From: Deltaproteobacteria bacterium
Lineage (GTDB): Bacteria; Desulfobacterota; DSM-4660; Desulfatiglandales; Desulfatiglandaceae
Direction of reading: 5' to 3'
Length of the DNA: 35,303 bases
Assembly (NCBI GenBank): GCA_019307945.1
Contig: JAFDIS010000028.1
Coordinates: forward strand, 1 to 35,303
The notes under the pieces are model-generated. The model was not told where the DNA came from and searched no databases. It saw only the letters and a list, made by a program, of their open reading frames with translations. Position numbers and translations under genes: made by a program. This document shows positions 25,560-34,015 of the stretch, in pieces. Numbering within the stretch: position 1 is the first letter of the stretch; every line of letters begins with the position of its first letter.

Positions 25560-25994
25560 TTAGGCCTTCTGGAACACGTAGTTGAGTTGCCCGTCGGGCA
25601 GTCGATTGACGACCGTCCGCATATCCATGCCCACGGAGATCTCCTCTTCGGGCACATCCTTGGCGATTCTGCCAAACACCTTGTAGTCCCCGTAATCCAG
25701 TACGGCGATGGCGTAAGGGACGTCATCTCCGAAACCCATGGGAGCGAACTCCAGCTTGCTGTAGGTGATGAGCTTGCCCGGCCCCGTTACCTCGAACCAC
25801 TCCATATTGCTTGCGCGGCAGCGGTGGCAATCGGCCCGGGGCGGGAAAAAGAGCAGGCCGCAGTCCAGGCACCGGGTCCCCATCACCTTGCCCTGTTCCA
25901 AATAATCGATGAAATCATTGACCTTGGTAATAGAGGTAAAGCTGACCGTTCCGAACCTGCTGAATCGGGTATCCACGTCCTTTTTCTTTCCCAT
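25560..25994 (-). CDS. DUF35 OB-fold/zinc-ribbon partner of thiolase
   Basis: 144 residues. A rubredoxin-like zinc ribbon with Cys42, Cys45, Cys56 and Cys59 (CLDCG, CHRC) is followed by an OB fold (about 65-140: GPGKLITYSKLEFAPMGFG, then YAIAVLDYGDYKVFGRI). In archaeal acetoacetyl-CoA thiolase complexes and in steroid-degrading bacteria, DUF35 proteins bind thiolase-fold enzymes and shape the CoA tunnel. It starts only three bases after the thiolase stop, so the two are very probably co-translated and form a complex. Confidence 0.92.
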   Translation of the reverse strand: MGKKKDVDTRFSRFGTVSFTSITKVNDFIDYLEQGKVMGTRCLDCGLLFFPPRADCHRCRASNMEWFEVTGPGKLITYSKLEFAPMGFGDDVPYAIAVLDYGDYKVFGRIAKDVPEEEISVGMDMRTVVNRLPDGQLNYVFQKA

Positions 25995-25997
25995 GAC

Positions 25998-27164
25998 CTA
26001 CCTCCCGAGGATGGTGACGTTGCCGTAGAGACCCACACCGCCGATGTTGTGAATCAGTCCGATTTCCGGGTCCCTCACCTGCATGTCCCCGGCCCGGCCT
26101 CTGAGCTGAAGCACGATGGTCCGAATCTGGGAACCGCCCGTGGCGCCGATGGGGTGCCCCTTGCTCAGGAGCCCTCCGTCCACGTTGACGGGGATGGATC
26201 CCTCCTTATAGGTCTCCCTGGCCCGGATCAGTTCCTTGCCCTCGCCGGGCTTGGCGAACCCGAGGTCCTCGTAAGCCATCATCTCCGCGATGGTGAAGCA
26301 GTCATGGACCTCGGCCACGTCCACGTCCGCGGCGGTGATCCCTGCCATGTCATAGGCCTGCTTGGCCGCCTGCTGGGCAACCCGCAGGCCGGTGAAAAGG
26401 TCACGTCCGGCCAGGTTCACGGAAGCCGACGCCGCCCCCAAGCCCAGAATCCAGACCGGATCCTTGGAAAGGGCTTTGGCCTTTTCCTCGCTTGCCACGA
26501 TCACGCAGGAGCTGCCGTCCGCGTTGGCACAGCAGTCCCCCACGCGCAAGGGGCTTGCCACGGGATTGGACATGGGACTTTCAGGGTTGGAGAACATCTC
26601 GAATTGCACGGGTTTCCGGTACACGGCCTTGTCGTTGATCTGCCCGTAGGTGGAAGCCTTGACCCGAATCAGGGCCAAATCATCCGGTGTGGTGCCGTAG
26701 GTCGCCATGTGCGCCCGGGCGAACATGGCGTAGTAGGCGGGCATCATTGTCCCAAACGGGCTCTCCCATTGGATGTCGGCCCCCCGGCCCATGCGCTCCT
26801 GGGACTCGGCCGATGAAATCTCGGACATCTTCTGAAAACCCAGCACCGCCACCACATCGTGGAGGCCCGATTTCACCAGGGAATAGGCCAGCTTCAAGCC
26901 GGTGCTGCTGGACGAGCAGAGGCTTTCCACGTAAAAGGTCGGCTGGGGCGTCAGGCCCAGGTACTCGGCAAATACCCCCGCGGGGGACCTCTGCTTGTCA
27001 TATTCGGGTGCCGAACAAACCACCGTGGCGTCGATGTCGTCGTTTGAAATCCCCGCGTCTTCCATGGCGTCCTTGAACCCCTCGAAGACCAGCTCCCGTA
27101 TGGAACCGGGATACCCACGAACAAAGGCGGTCTGCCCCACGCCGATAATCCCTACTTTTCCCAT
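25998..27164 (-). CDS. SCP2-type thiolase (thiolase-domain acetyl-CoA acyltransferase)
   Basis: 388 residues. The nucleophile is Cys83 in VESLCSSSSTG, and the catalytic His is His337 in GGLLSKGHPIGATGGSQ. The C-terminal Cys-x-Gly of ordinary thiolases is replaced by HNIGGVG (His372), as in SCP2/lipid-transfer-type and archaeal thiolases that need a DUF35 partner. The reaction is probably acetyl-CoA condensation or thiolytic cleavage of a 3-ketoacyl-CoA; an aldolase-like reaction as in Ltp2 is also possible. The ATG at 27164 has GGGGAGG seven bases upstream; a longer frame from 27320 has no site. It heads the minus-strand unit that ends with rsmE. Confidence 0.92.
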   Translation of the reverse strand: MGKVGIIGVGQTAFVRGYPGSIRELVFEGFKDAMEDAGISNDDIDATVVCSAPEYDKQRSPAGVFAEYLGLTPQPTFYVESLCSSSSTGLKLAYSLVKSGLHDVVAVLGFQKMSEISSAESQERMGRGADIQWESPFGTMMPAYYAMFARAHMATYGTTPDDLALIRVKASTYGQINDKAVYRKPVQFEMFSNPESPMSNPVASPLRVGDCCANADGSSCVIVASEEKAKALSKDPVWILGLGAASASVNLAGRDLFTGLRVAQQAAKQAYDMAGITAADVDVAEVHDCFTIAEMMAYEDLGFAKPGEGKELIRARETYKEGSIPVNVDGGLLSKGHPIGATGGSQIRTIVLQLRGRAGDMQVRDPEIGLIHNIGGVGLYGNVTILGR

Positions 27165-27489
27165 GAATGACCTCCCCTCCACTCGTCCGTGCCAGGGATG
27201 AAAGACTCGCCCCACGGGGCCTGCCGGCAGACAGGCACCGTGGGCATTCCACCCTTCTGGCAATGCATACTTTTTGTGCGCTCCGCCGAAAAAAATCAAC
27301 AGGTTATCGCACACCGGCATTTACGATGAAGCAGTATAGGAAAACGGGCGGCGCCGGGTCAAGGAGAAAGGGTTCCACGGCTTAGGGCTTGCCTTTTGGG
27401 CCGGGCTCCAATAGGTTTTTGGGCGGCCGGCCTTACGGCGGCCCCAGGTGGAGGTTCTCCACAGCCCTGAAAACAAGGGAGAAGGATTG
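27165..27489. other. Divergent intergenic region with a strong hairpin
   Basis: 325 bases between the thiolase and the Dph6-like gene. CCCACGG (27211-27217) pairs with CCGTGGG (27238-27244). After a G/A mismatch, GCCTG (27219-27223) pairs with CAGGC (27232-27236). This 12-pair hairpin would lie in the thiolase leader. No confident promoter was found in either direction, although an AT-richer stretch at 27270-27350 is the likeliest place. Confidence 0.45.
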
Positions 27490-28221
27490 ATGGCACGTGA
27501 AGAAGAAGGACGGCCCCCGGGGCCGGCCGCAGAGGTCTCGGCGGGGGGTGGACGCCCCGAGCCCGCCCTCCTGTGCTGGAGCGGTGGCAAGGACAGCGCC
27601 ATGGCCCTTCACCGGCTGGTTCACGAAGGCGGCCGATATACTCCGGTGGGCCTTCTCACCACGGTGACCGAAGTCTACGACCGGATCAGCATGCACGGAG
27701 TCAGGCGGTCCCTGCTCCGGCGCCAGGCCCGGTCCCTGGGACTTCCCGTCGAAGAGGTGGTCCTTTCCCCCCACAGTTCCAACGAGGAGTATGAGGCCCT
27801 CATGGAGGACGTGTTGGTTCGGTGGAAAAGGAAAGGGGTGAATTCCGTGGTATTTGGTGATATCTTCCTGGAGGATATCCGAAAGTACCGGGAAGAGAAT
27901 CTGAACAAAGTGGGGATGCGGGCCGTTTTCCCCCTCTGGGGACAAGACACGTCCGCGCTGGCGGAGTGGTTCCTGGCTTCGGGGTTTCGCGCCGTGGTCA
28001 CCTGCGTGGACTCCCGTGTCCTGGCAGGCTCCTTTGCCGGCAGGTACATGGACGAAGCCTTCTTTTCGGACCTTCCGGAAGGGGTGGACCCATGCGGGGA
28101 AAACGGTGAATTTCACTCTTTCGTGGTGGATGGTCCCATCTTCCGAAAACCCATGGTCTTCACCGTGGGAAAGACCGTACTGCGGGATGGTTTTTACTTT
28201 TGCGACCTTCTGCCCGCCTGA
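27490..28221 (+). CDS. Dph6/DUF71-family PP-loop ATPase
   Basis: 243 residues. The PP-loop SGGKDSA (31-37) of the adenine nucleotide alpha-hydrolase fold is followed by family-typical phrases: VVFGDIFLEDIRKYREE, FPLWGQDTSALAEWFLASGFRAVVTCVDS, and the C-terminal GVDPCGENGEFHSFVVDGPIF. In eukaryotes and archaea the family makes diphthamide on EF-2. Bacteria lack diphthamide, and bacterial members are of unresolved function, some linked by context to cobalamin salvage. GGAGAAGGA precedes the ATG at 27490; a frame from 27448 is not preferred. It is followed by cutA after 33 bases. Confidence 0.9.
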   Translation: MAREEEGRPPGPAAEVSAGGGRPEPALLCWSGGKDSAMALHRLVHEGGRYTPVGLLTTVTEVYDRISMHGVRRSLLRRQARSLGLPVEEVVLSPHSSNEEYEALMEDVLVRWKRKGVNSVVFGDIFLEDIRKYREENLNKVGMRAVFPLWGQDTSALAEWFLASGFRAVVTCVDSRVLAGSFAGRYMDEAFFSDLPEGVDPCGENGEFHSFVVDGPIFRKPMVFTVGKTVLRDGFYFCDLLPA

Positions 28222-28254
28222 TCCGGGCGCGGCAGAAATTCCGGGAGGACTCCC

Positions 28255-28572
28255 ATGGACCTGTGCCTCGTGTACATGACCGCCGGCGACGAGGAGGAGG
28301 CCCGCAAGATCGGAAAGGCCCTTGTGGAAGAGCGGCTTGCGGCCTGCGTGAATATCTTGGGCGGTATGAACTCCTTTTACTGGTGGGACGGAAAAATCCA
28401 GGACGACGCCGAAGCCGTGCTCCTGGCCAAGACCCGAAGGGCCCTGGTCCCGGATCTCATCAACCGGGTCAAGGCCATTCACAGCTATGAGGTGCCTTGC
28501 ATCGTGGCTGTGCCCATCACCGATGGAAATCCCCGATTCCTTGCCTGGGTGGAGGGGGAAACGGCGCGCTGA
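28255..28572 (+). CDS. cutA: CutA1-family divalent-cation tolerance protein
   Basis: 105 residues, the size of the trimeric CutA1 fold. Family phrases are present: LVYMTAGDEEEARKIGKALVEERLAACVNIL, SFYWWDGKIQDDAEAVLLAKT and YEVPCIVAVPITDGNPRFLAWV. It was named for copper tolerance in E. coli, but its actual biochemical role is unclear and it is widespread. Its stop is directly before the ABC transporter gene (six bases), so it is in the same transcription unit as the Dph6-like gene and msbA. Confidence 0.94.
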   Translation: MDLCLVYMTAGDEEEARKIGKALVEERLAACVNILGGMNSFYWWDGKIQDDAEAVLLAKTRRALVPDLINRVKAIHSYEVPCIVAVPITDGNPRFLAWVEGETAR

Positions 28573-28578
28573 GGCCCG

Positions 28579-30414
28579 GTGGAATCCATGCTGGACTTGA
28601 TCCTGGGAAAAGATATCGCCCGGTACGTCAAACGGCACAAGAAACTGCTCGTGCTGGCCATGCTGCTTACCGCGGCCTCCTCCCTGTTCGTGGTGGTTCC
28701 GGCCTATCTCCTTCAACCCTTTGTGGACGAAGGCATGAAGACGGGCACTGATCCCGTGGCCTGGAAGATTCCCTGGGTCACTTTCGAACCCGGCACCTGG
28801 TGGTCCTGGAAACGGACCGAACGAGTCATCGTGGAGGGAATCTCCCCCAATCACCTACTTTTCATCCTTACTCTGGTGGCATTTGTCTCGGTCCTGCTCA
28901 AATCGATCACCGTCTATTTCGGGGAGATCAGCGCCACGGCCTTTTCCAACCGGGCCGTTCGTTCCCTGCGCATCGACCTCTTCCGCAAGTTCGTCTCTTT
29001 GCCTCTCAGCTTCTACCACAAGAGGCGATCGGGTGAGCTCATCGCCCGCGCCACCGCAGACCTCACAGTGATGCAATCGGCCATCTCGAGCGTCATTATA
29101 GGCCTCATTCAGCACCCACTGACCGCCATAGTCTTTCTTGCCTATCTCCTTTTCATGAACTACCAGCTCACCCTCCTGGTGTTCGTGGCCGTCCCCGTAA
29201 TCCTGGGCATCATCCGCCTTTTCGGGAGAAAGGTCAAAAAACACGCGGTGCGGGTGCAGGACGCCACCGCGGAGGTGACCTCCGCATACCAGGAGATGCT
29301 CGTCTGTCTCAAAGTGGTGCACGGATTTTTCAAAGGAGAGAGGGAGACGGCACGCTTCAAGGAACTGGCCGATAACCTGTACCGTCGAATCATGCGGTGG
29401 GCCCGGTGGAATATCGGCGTGGGCCCCATGCTGGATGCCACGGTGTTCCTGGTCCTGCCGGCCGTATTGATGGCCGGAAAAATATATTTCCACCACACCC
29501 TGGGAGAACTGATGTCCATGATCTACGCCTTTTCCAGGGTGTACAGCCCCATCAAGAGATTGGCCAAGATCCTCAACAGTCTGCGGACCTTACAAGGAGC
29601 CACGACACGGGTATTTGCCATCATGAACACGGAGCCCGACATCCGGGACCGTCCCGGCGCCGTAGAATTGGGCCGACACCGGGACTCGATTCGGTTCGAA
29701 GACGTCCACTTTGCGTATCGGCCCGAGGAGCCCGTGCTGCGAGGCGTTTCCTTCGAGGTGAAGGCGGGGCAAATGGTAGCCTTCGTGGGTTCCACGGGCG
29801 CGGGCAAGAGCACACTGCTGGACCTGGTCCCGCGCTTTTATGATGTGACCCAAGGCGCAGTCACCATCGACGGCCTGGATGTCCGGGAGGTGACGCTGGA
29901 CTCCCTCCGGAGGCAGATAGGCATCGTGAGCCAGGAGGTTCTCCTGTTCCACAAGACCATTGCCGCCAATATCGCCTTCGGAGCGGACCACGTGGACATG
30001 GACCGGGTGGTGGAGGCGGCCCGGGCCGCTCACGCCCACGACTTCATCATGGCCCAACCCAAGGGATACGACACCGTGGTGGGAGACCGGGGCACGTTGC
30101 TGTCCGGGGGGCAGCGGCAGCGCATCGCCATAGCACGGGCCATCCTGATCCGCCCTTCCATCCTCATCCTGGACGAGGCAGCGTCGGCCCTGGACGCGGA
30201 AAGCGAACGATATGTACAGGCGGCCATCGAGAGCCTGCATGGGGGACCCACCATTCTCGTGGTGGCCCACCGCTTGAGTACCATATTGAAGGCCGACCTG
30301 ATCCACGTCTTGGAAAATGGAAAGATTGTGGAGTCCGGAACACTTCATGAACTCCTCTCCGCAGGGGGAAGGTTCCGTGACCTCTACGATATGCAGTTCA
30401 GTAAACAAACATAG
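28579..30414 (+). CDS. msbA: MsbA-type lipid A flippase (ABC exporter)
   Basis: 611 residues, a half-transporter of membrane domain (about 1-340, six spans) plus nucleotide-binding domain. Walker A is GSTGAGKS (404-411), the ABC signature LSGGQRQR (508-515), Walker B ILILDEA (528-534), and the switch His is His564. In Gram-negative bacteria MsbA flips core-lipid A across the inner membrane. The assignment rests on the neighbouring LpxL-like and LPS glycosyltransferase genes. The first external loop (about 50-95) is longer and Trp-rich compared with E. coli MsbA. The start is GTG at 28579 with GAGG overlapping the cutA stop; ATG at 28588 is an alternative. Confidence 0.93.
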   Translation: MESMLDLILGKDIARYVKRHKKLLVLAMLLTAASSLFVVVPAYLLQPFVDEGMKTGTDPVAWKIPWVTFEPGTWWSWKRTERVIVEGISPNHLLFILTLVAFVSVLLKSITVYFGEISATAFSNRAVRSLRIDLFRKFVSLPLSFYHKRRSGELIARATADLTVMQSAISSVIIGLIQHPLTAIVFLAYLLFMNYQLTLLVFVAVPVILGIIRLFGRKVKKHAVRVQDATAEVTSAYQEMLVCLKVVHGFFKGERETARFKELADNLYRRIMRWARWNIGVGPMLDATVFLVLPAVLMAGKIYFHHTLGELMSMIYAFSRVYSPIKRLAKILNSLRTLQGATTRVFAIMNTEPDIRDRPGAVELGRHRDSIRFEDVHFAYRPEEPVLRGVSFEVKAGQMVAFVGSTGAGKSTLLDLVPRFYDVTQGAVTIDGLDVREVTLDSLRRQIGIVSQEVLLFHKTIAANIAFGADHVDMDRVVEAARAAHAHDFIMAQPKGYDTVVGDRGTLLSGGQRQRIAIARAILIRPSILILDEAASALDAESERYVQAAIESLHGGPTILVVAHRLSTILKADLIHVLENGKIVESGTLHELLSAGGRFRDLYDMQFSKQT

Positions 30415-30466
30415 CCTGCACGCGCCCCCACCGCTACCCGTGGGGCCCGTTGGAAAACGCCGAAAC

Positions 30467-31393
30467 ATGCCCGATTCCTTTTTCTCACGCATTCCAAAGC
30501 CTTGGCTCATCCCTCTGGGAAAGGCCCTTGGGCTTTCGGCCTATGCCCTGGACCTGCGTCACCGGCGCATCGTGAAGCGGAACCTGCGCTTCGCAAACCC
30601 GGACTGGCCCGCCGAGCGGGTCCTGCGCGTGTCCAGGCAGGTCTTTCAGCACGCCGCCTGCACCTTCCTGGAAATCGCACAGATGACCGGCATGCGGCGA
30701 GAAGACGTGCTTTCCAGGGTACGCGTGGAGGGGGAGGAGCACCTGACCGACGCGATTCGGGACGGCAAGGGGGCCATCATCATCTCAGCCCACATGGGAA
30801 ACTGGGAGATGGCCGTGGTATTCGCCTCCTGTTTCCTTTCAGAACCCCTGGTGGCCGTGGCCCGGACCATTCGATCCCGGGCCGCCAACCGGAGGATCCT
30901 GGCGTTGCGAACCAGGTTCGGAAACATCATTCTGGACAAGCAAAACGCCCTTCCCAAGATGGTAAGGATGCTCCGACAGGGCCGCTCTCTGGGAATCCTT
31001 ATCGACCAGGGCACTGTGCGCAGCGAAGGGGTGGAGGTGGAATTTTTCGGAAAGACAACCACCGCAACGCCGGTGGCGGCCCTCCTGGGTCGGCGTTACG
31101 GCCGGCCCGTGGTGCCGGCCTTCTGTGTCCGGGAGCCGGACGGGGCCATGAAGGTCATCATCCGGCCGCCGGTGGAGTTGCAGAAGACCGAAGACCTCCA
31201 GGCCGATCTTCAGGTCAACACCCAGCGCATGACCTTTGCCATCGAAGAAATGATCCGGGCCTATCCGGAGCAGTGGTTTTGGTTCCACAAGCGCTGGAAA
31301 AGGCACTACCCAGGCCTTTACCCTGAAGACCTCGCCCGGAGAAGACGCAGACGCGAAAAGAGAAAGGCCAAGGCGGCCCGGGCCTCCGGGTAA
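30467..31393 (+). CDS. LpxL/HtrB-family lipid A acyltransferase
   Basis: 308 residues, family length. It transfers a secondary acyl chain to the lipid A precursor on the inner membrane. The H-x4-D/E active-site motif is His109-Glu114 in ISAHMGNWE. Also typical are RIVKRNLRFANPDWP near the start, LGILIDQGT, and the C-terminal QWFWFHKRWK. The ATG at 30467 gives the normal length and is preceded by GGAAAA; the frame continues upstream into msbA without a good site. It lies 52 bases after msbA, consistent with joint lipid A maturation and export. Whether it is LpxL, LpxM or LpxP by specificity cannot be told. The C-terminal tail is Arg/Lys-rich. Confidence 0.92.
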   Translation: MPDSFFSRIPKPWLIPLGKALGLSAYALDLRHRRIVKRNLRFANPDWPAERVLRVSRQVFQHAACTFLEIAQMTGMRREDVLSRVRVEGEEHLTDAIRDGKGAIIISAHMGNWEMAVVFASCFLSEPLVAVARTIRSRAANRRILALRTRFGNIILDKQNALPKMVRMLRQGRSLGILIDQGTVRSEGVEVEFFGKTTTATPVAALLGRRYGRPVVPAFCVREPDGAMKVIIRPPVELQKTEDLQADLQVNTQRMTFAIEEMIRAYPEQWFWFHKRWKRHYPGLYPEDLARRRRRREKRKAKAARASG

Positions 31394-31410
31394 AGTCGGC
31401 GGAAAAGGTT

Positions 31411-33084
31411 ATGTGGAAGTGGATCCGAAAACTTCCTGAGGAAAGGGCGGGCCTATTGTGGCTCCTGCTGATTTCCGCCTTCTGGAAAGCCGGGCTTGCC
31501 CTTTCGGGAAAGGTCATAAACCCCGACGGCATGCTGTACCTCCAGGCGGCCCGCCAAATCTCCGAAGGCAGGTTCCAGGAGGCCATTCACCTGACGTCCC
31601 TTCCACTCTATCCCACCCTCATCGCCCTGTTCCATGTAATAATCCCCGACTGGCTCTGGGCCGCGCGCTCCATCTCGCTTGTCTGCACGGTACTGGTCCT
31701 GGTTCCGCTTTACCTGCTCACGCGCGACCTCTTCGACCGAAGGGCCGCTTTCTGGGCTGGACTGGTGGGGGCGCTGGCCCCGCCGGTCAATGACTGGGCC
31801 CTTGATGTCATCCGAAACCCGCCCTTTGTCCTGTGCATGCTCTGGGCGGTCCACTTCTCACAGCGCGCCCTGTTGGACGGGAAGGCCCTGCGGTTCCTGG
31901 CCGCATCTGCCCTGGGCTGGCTTGCGGTACTTTTCCGCATCGAAGGAATCGTGATGATTCCCGCCTTTGCCCTCTTCCTGCTATGGGCCGCCCTGTGGGG
32001 AGGGGAGGGGAAAAGACGTCATGCGCTCAAGGGTCTTGCCCTCTGGCTCGGGCTTCCTGTGGGAATTTTCCTGTGCCTTTTTCCTTTTCTGGGTCAAAAA
32101 ATCCTCACCGCCAACCGTCTGGACCAGGTCTACTACTGGGCCCGCGCCCTTGGGTCAGGATCCTTTTTTGAAAGTTACCGGCATATTTACGCCCAAATGA
32201 AGGCCCTGGAGGCGGCATCCGCCTTCCCCGGGGGAAAACAGAACTTTGCGGAGACGGCAAGGCACATGATGCCCCTGATCTACCTCCTGGGCCTGCTCCG
32301 GGCCTTGTCGCGGGTCCTTTTCGAACCTTTCCTCCTCCCCTTGTTCTGGGCCTTCAAACGCCCCTGGACCCGCGGCCGACGGTGGGTATTGTTTCTGGTC
32401 TGCAGCTATCTCCTGGCCATCTTCGCAGACCTCTTGAAGCAGGATTTTCTGGAATACCGTTTCCTCCTGGCGCCGGCCCTGCTCCTCTACCCTTGGGTGG
32501 GTAATGGGACGGCACGGCTCCTGGACCGTTTCGGCGGCATGGGCGGCCGGGGAACCATCCTGGCCTGGGGATTGGTTCTTTTCCTGATCATCGCGCCCCT
32601 GGGCAAGGGGCTCAAAAATGTCAGTGGAGAGGATCACGCCATCCGATGGGCCGGCCACTGGTTCAGGACCCAGGGCCGGTGGAAGAAGGCCCGGGTGGTG
32701 ACGAATGACATGCGGGTGGCGCTATATGCCGGAAGAAGTGACTGGCGGGAGTACGACCTTCATGCCAGGGGCCCCATGCCCGACATGGAAGGTCTGGAGC
32801 GTTTCGCTCTCCAGGCACTGGCGGACCTGGTAGTGGTGAGGCTCTCCAGGAAGGACCGGCGGGCGCTCTCTCTTTTTCGGCATTTTACGGAACGAGTGGC
32901 CCTTTTCGAAGGCCCGAAGCGCCTCGTGGTCGTGATGGCCCCACGGCCGTCCCCGCCTCCTTGTTCAGGAGGTCACGACACAGTCTCCTCAAGCGCCCTG
33001 AAAGCACGCATCACCCTGTTGACGGATAGGAACATGGACCAGTGTCGGCGGCCCCACCGCCCCGGTACGGCCAGGCGGGGGTAG
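31411..33084 (+). CDS. Family 39-type membrane glycosyltransferase with extended C-terminus
   Basis: 557 residues with about ten membrane spans. The first periplasmic loop contains the family Asp motif (VINPDGMLYLQAARQISEG), and a later loop has LDVIRNPPF, consistent with GT-C enzymes that use polyprenyl-phosphate sugars. It starts 17 bases after the acyltransferase gene with GGAAAAGG before the ATG. The last 37 or so codons (after about 32973) overlap the 3' end of the convergent GT9 gene for 112 bases and encode a Pro/Ser/Arg-rich tail unlike the rest. The functional protein probably ends its conserved part near RLVVVMAPRP. It is likely to modify LPS core or lipid A. Confidence 0.87.
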   Translation: MWKWIRKLPEERAGLLWLLLISAFWKAGLALSGKVINPDGMLYLQAARQISEGRFQEAIHLTSLPLYPTLIALFHVIIPDWLWAARSISLVCTVLVLVPLYLLTRDLFDRRAAFWAGLVGALAPPVNDWALDVIRNPPFVLCMLWAVHFSQRALLDGKALRFLAASALGWLAVLFRIEGIVMIPAFALFLLWAALWGGEGKRRHALKGLALWLGLPVGIFLCLFPFLGQKILTANRLDQVYYWARALGSGSFFESYRHIYAQMKALEAASAFPGGKQNFAETARHMMPLIYLLGLLRALSRVLFEPFLLPLFWAFKRPWTRGRRWVLFLVCSYLLAIFADLLKQDFLEYRFLLAPALLLYPWVGNGTARLLDRFGGMGGRGTILAWGLVLFLIIAPLGKGLKNVSGEDHAIRWAGHWFRTQGRWKKARVVTNDMRVALYAGRSDWREYDLHARGPMPDMEGLERFALQALADLVVVRLSRKDRRALSLFRHFTERVALFEGPKRLVVVMAPRPSPPPCSGGHDTVSSSALKARITLLTDRNMDQCRRPHRPGTARRG

Positions 33085-33860
33085 ATCACGGCCCCCGGTC
33101 CCCAGCCCGGCCGCCAGTAGCGGGCCGTACCCCTGCGGCTGAAAACGGAAAGCGTGGGAACGCCCAGGTTGTTGGCCAGGTGGCCCACTCCCGAGTCGCT
33201 TCCGATCATCCAGCCCGACTCGCAGGTATACCGTGCCAGGGCGTCCAGGGTCTTCAGCCGGGGCATTTCAAAGCGATCCCCGAAGATGGCCCGCCACTCG
33301 GGTTGTTCCTCGGGCGCAAGGATAAAAGCCACTTCATACCCCGCCGCATCGAGTCTCCGGGCCACGCCGATGAACTTGCGGAGCGCCCAGTTCTTGGCCT
33401 CATCCTTGCTGGTGGGGTGGATTATCACCCGGCGGCGGATCCTTCGCGGCTCGAGCCCGCCGGGGATCCGAATCCCGTTCTCTGGAGACACCCTGGGCAG
33501 GGCCAGGGTTCGGCGACAGAAGGTCACGAGGTTTTCCACCATACTGCGGTGCCGATCAAGGAGATGCTTTTTGAACACATGACATGGGACGGGAACGCGC
33601 TCGACCAGGCGGTCCGCAGGGGAGTGGGCCTGGGCCAAGACCAGGTCGAACCGGCCCAGCACTTTACCAAAGTCTTCCGGGATCGGTGGTTCTTCGATGG
33701 CGAGGTGGGGGAACCAGGATTGGAGTCCCCGGGCCGCGGGGCTGAAGAGGGTCGCTTCGTAGTGATTACGGTGCAGGTTGTGGGCCAGGGTGAGATAGAT
33801 TAGGGCGTCGCCGATGCCGTCCGAGCAGAACACCGCGACCCGCTTGACCCCTGAGAGCAA
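32973..33860 (-). CDS. Glycosyltransferase family 9 (heptosyltransferase-like)
   Basis: 295 residues, somewhat shorter than WaaC/WaaF (about 320-350). The N-terminus VKRVAVFCSDGIGDALIYLTLAHNL has the family Asp-Gly-x-Gly-Asp loop. The C-terminal nucleotide-sugar site includes RVIIHPTSKDEAKNW and MIGSDSGVGHLANNLGVPTLSVFSRRG. These enzymes add heptose or similar sugars to LPS inner core in the cytoplasm. The TTG start at 33860 has GGGGGAA six bases upstream. Its 3' end overlaps the convergent GT39 gene by 112 bases. It is the only minus-strand gene in the envelope cluster. Confidence 0.9.
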   Translation of the reverse strand: MLSGVKRVAVFCSDGIGDALIYLTLAHNLHRNHYEATLFSPAARGLQSWFPHLAIEEPPIPEDFGKVLGRFDLVLAQAHSPADRLVERVPVPCHVFKKHLLDRHRSMVENLVTFCRRTLALPRVSPENGIRIPGGLEPRRIRRRVIIHPTSKDEAKNWALRKFIGVARRLDAAGYEVAFILAPEEQPEWRAIFGDRFEMPRLKTLDALARYTCESGWMIGSDSGVGHLANNLGVPTLSVFSRRGTARYWRPGWGPGAVIYPRLAVPGRWGRRHWSMFLSVNRVMRAFRALEETVS

Positions 33861-33888
33861 GGTGGTTCCCCCTTTTTCATGGGATATA

Positions 33889-33925
33889 CCGCGGGGACCC
33901 GAAAGCCCCCCAGGGGACCCCGCGG
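33889..33925 (-). repeat. Strong GC hairpin in the GT9 leader
   Basis: CCGCGGGG (33889-33896) pairs perfectly with CCCCGCGG (33918-33925). After an A/A mismatch, CCC (33898-33900) pairs with GGG (33914-33916). It lies about 28 bases upstream of the GT9 start, between the divergent GT9 and CgeB-like genes. No T-run follows on either strand, so it is not a terminator. It may lie in the GT9 leader. Confidence 0.45.
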
Positions 33926-34015
33926 CTCGGCAAGGATCTTAAGAAAACGGGGGCCTGGTGTCAATGCTCCGCGGGCGGAGTCGCCGGGCCTCGTACGAGA
34001 CAGGAAAAGGGCGGA

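Noticed and set aside
25557-26816. Long plus-strand open frame opposite the DUF35 and thiolase genes
   Set aside because: Low-complexity His/Gly/Pro-rich translation typical of an antisense shadow. The minus-strand genes show catalytic motifs and Shine-Dalgarno sites.
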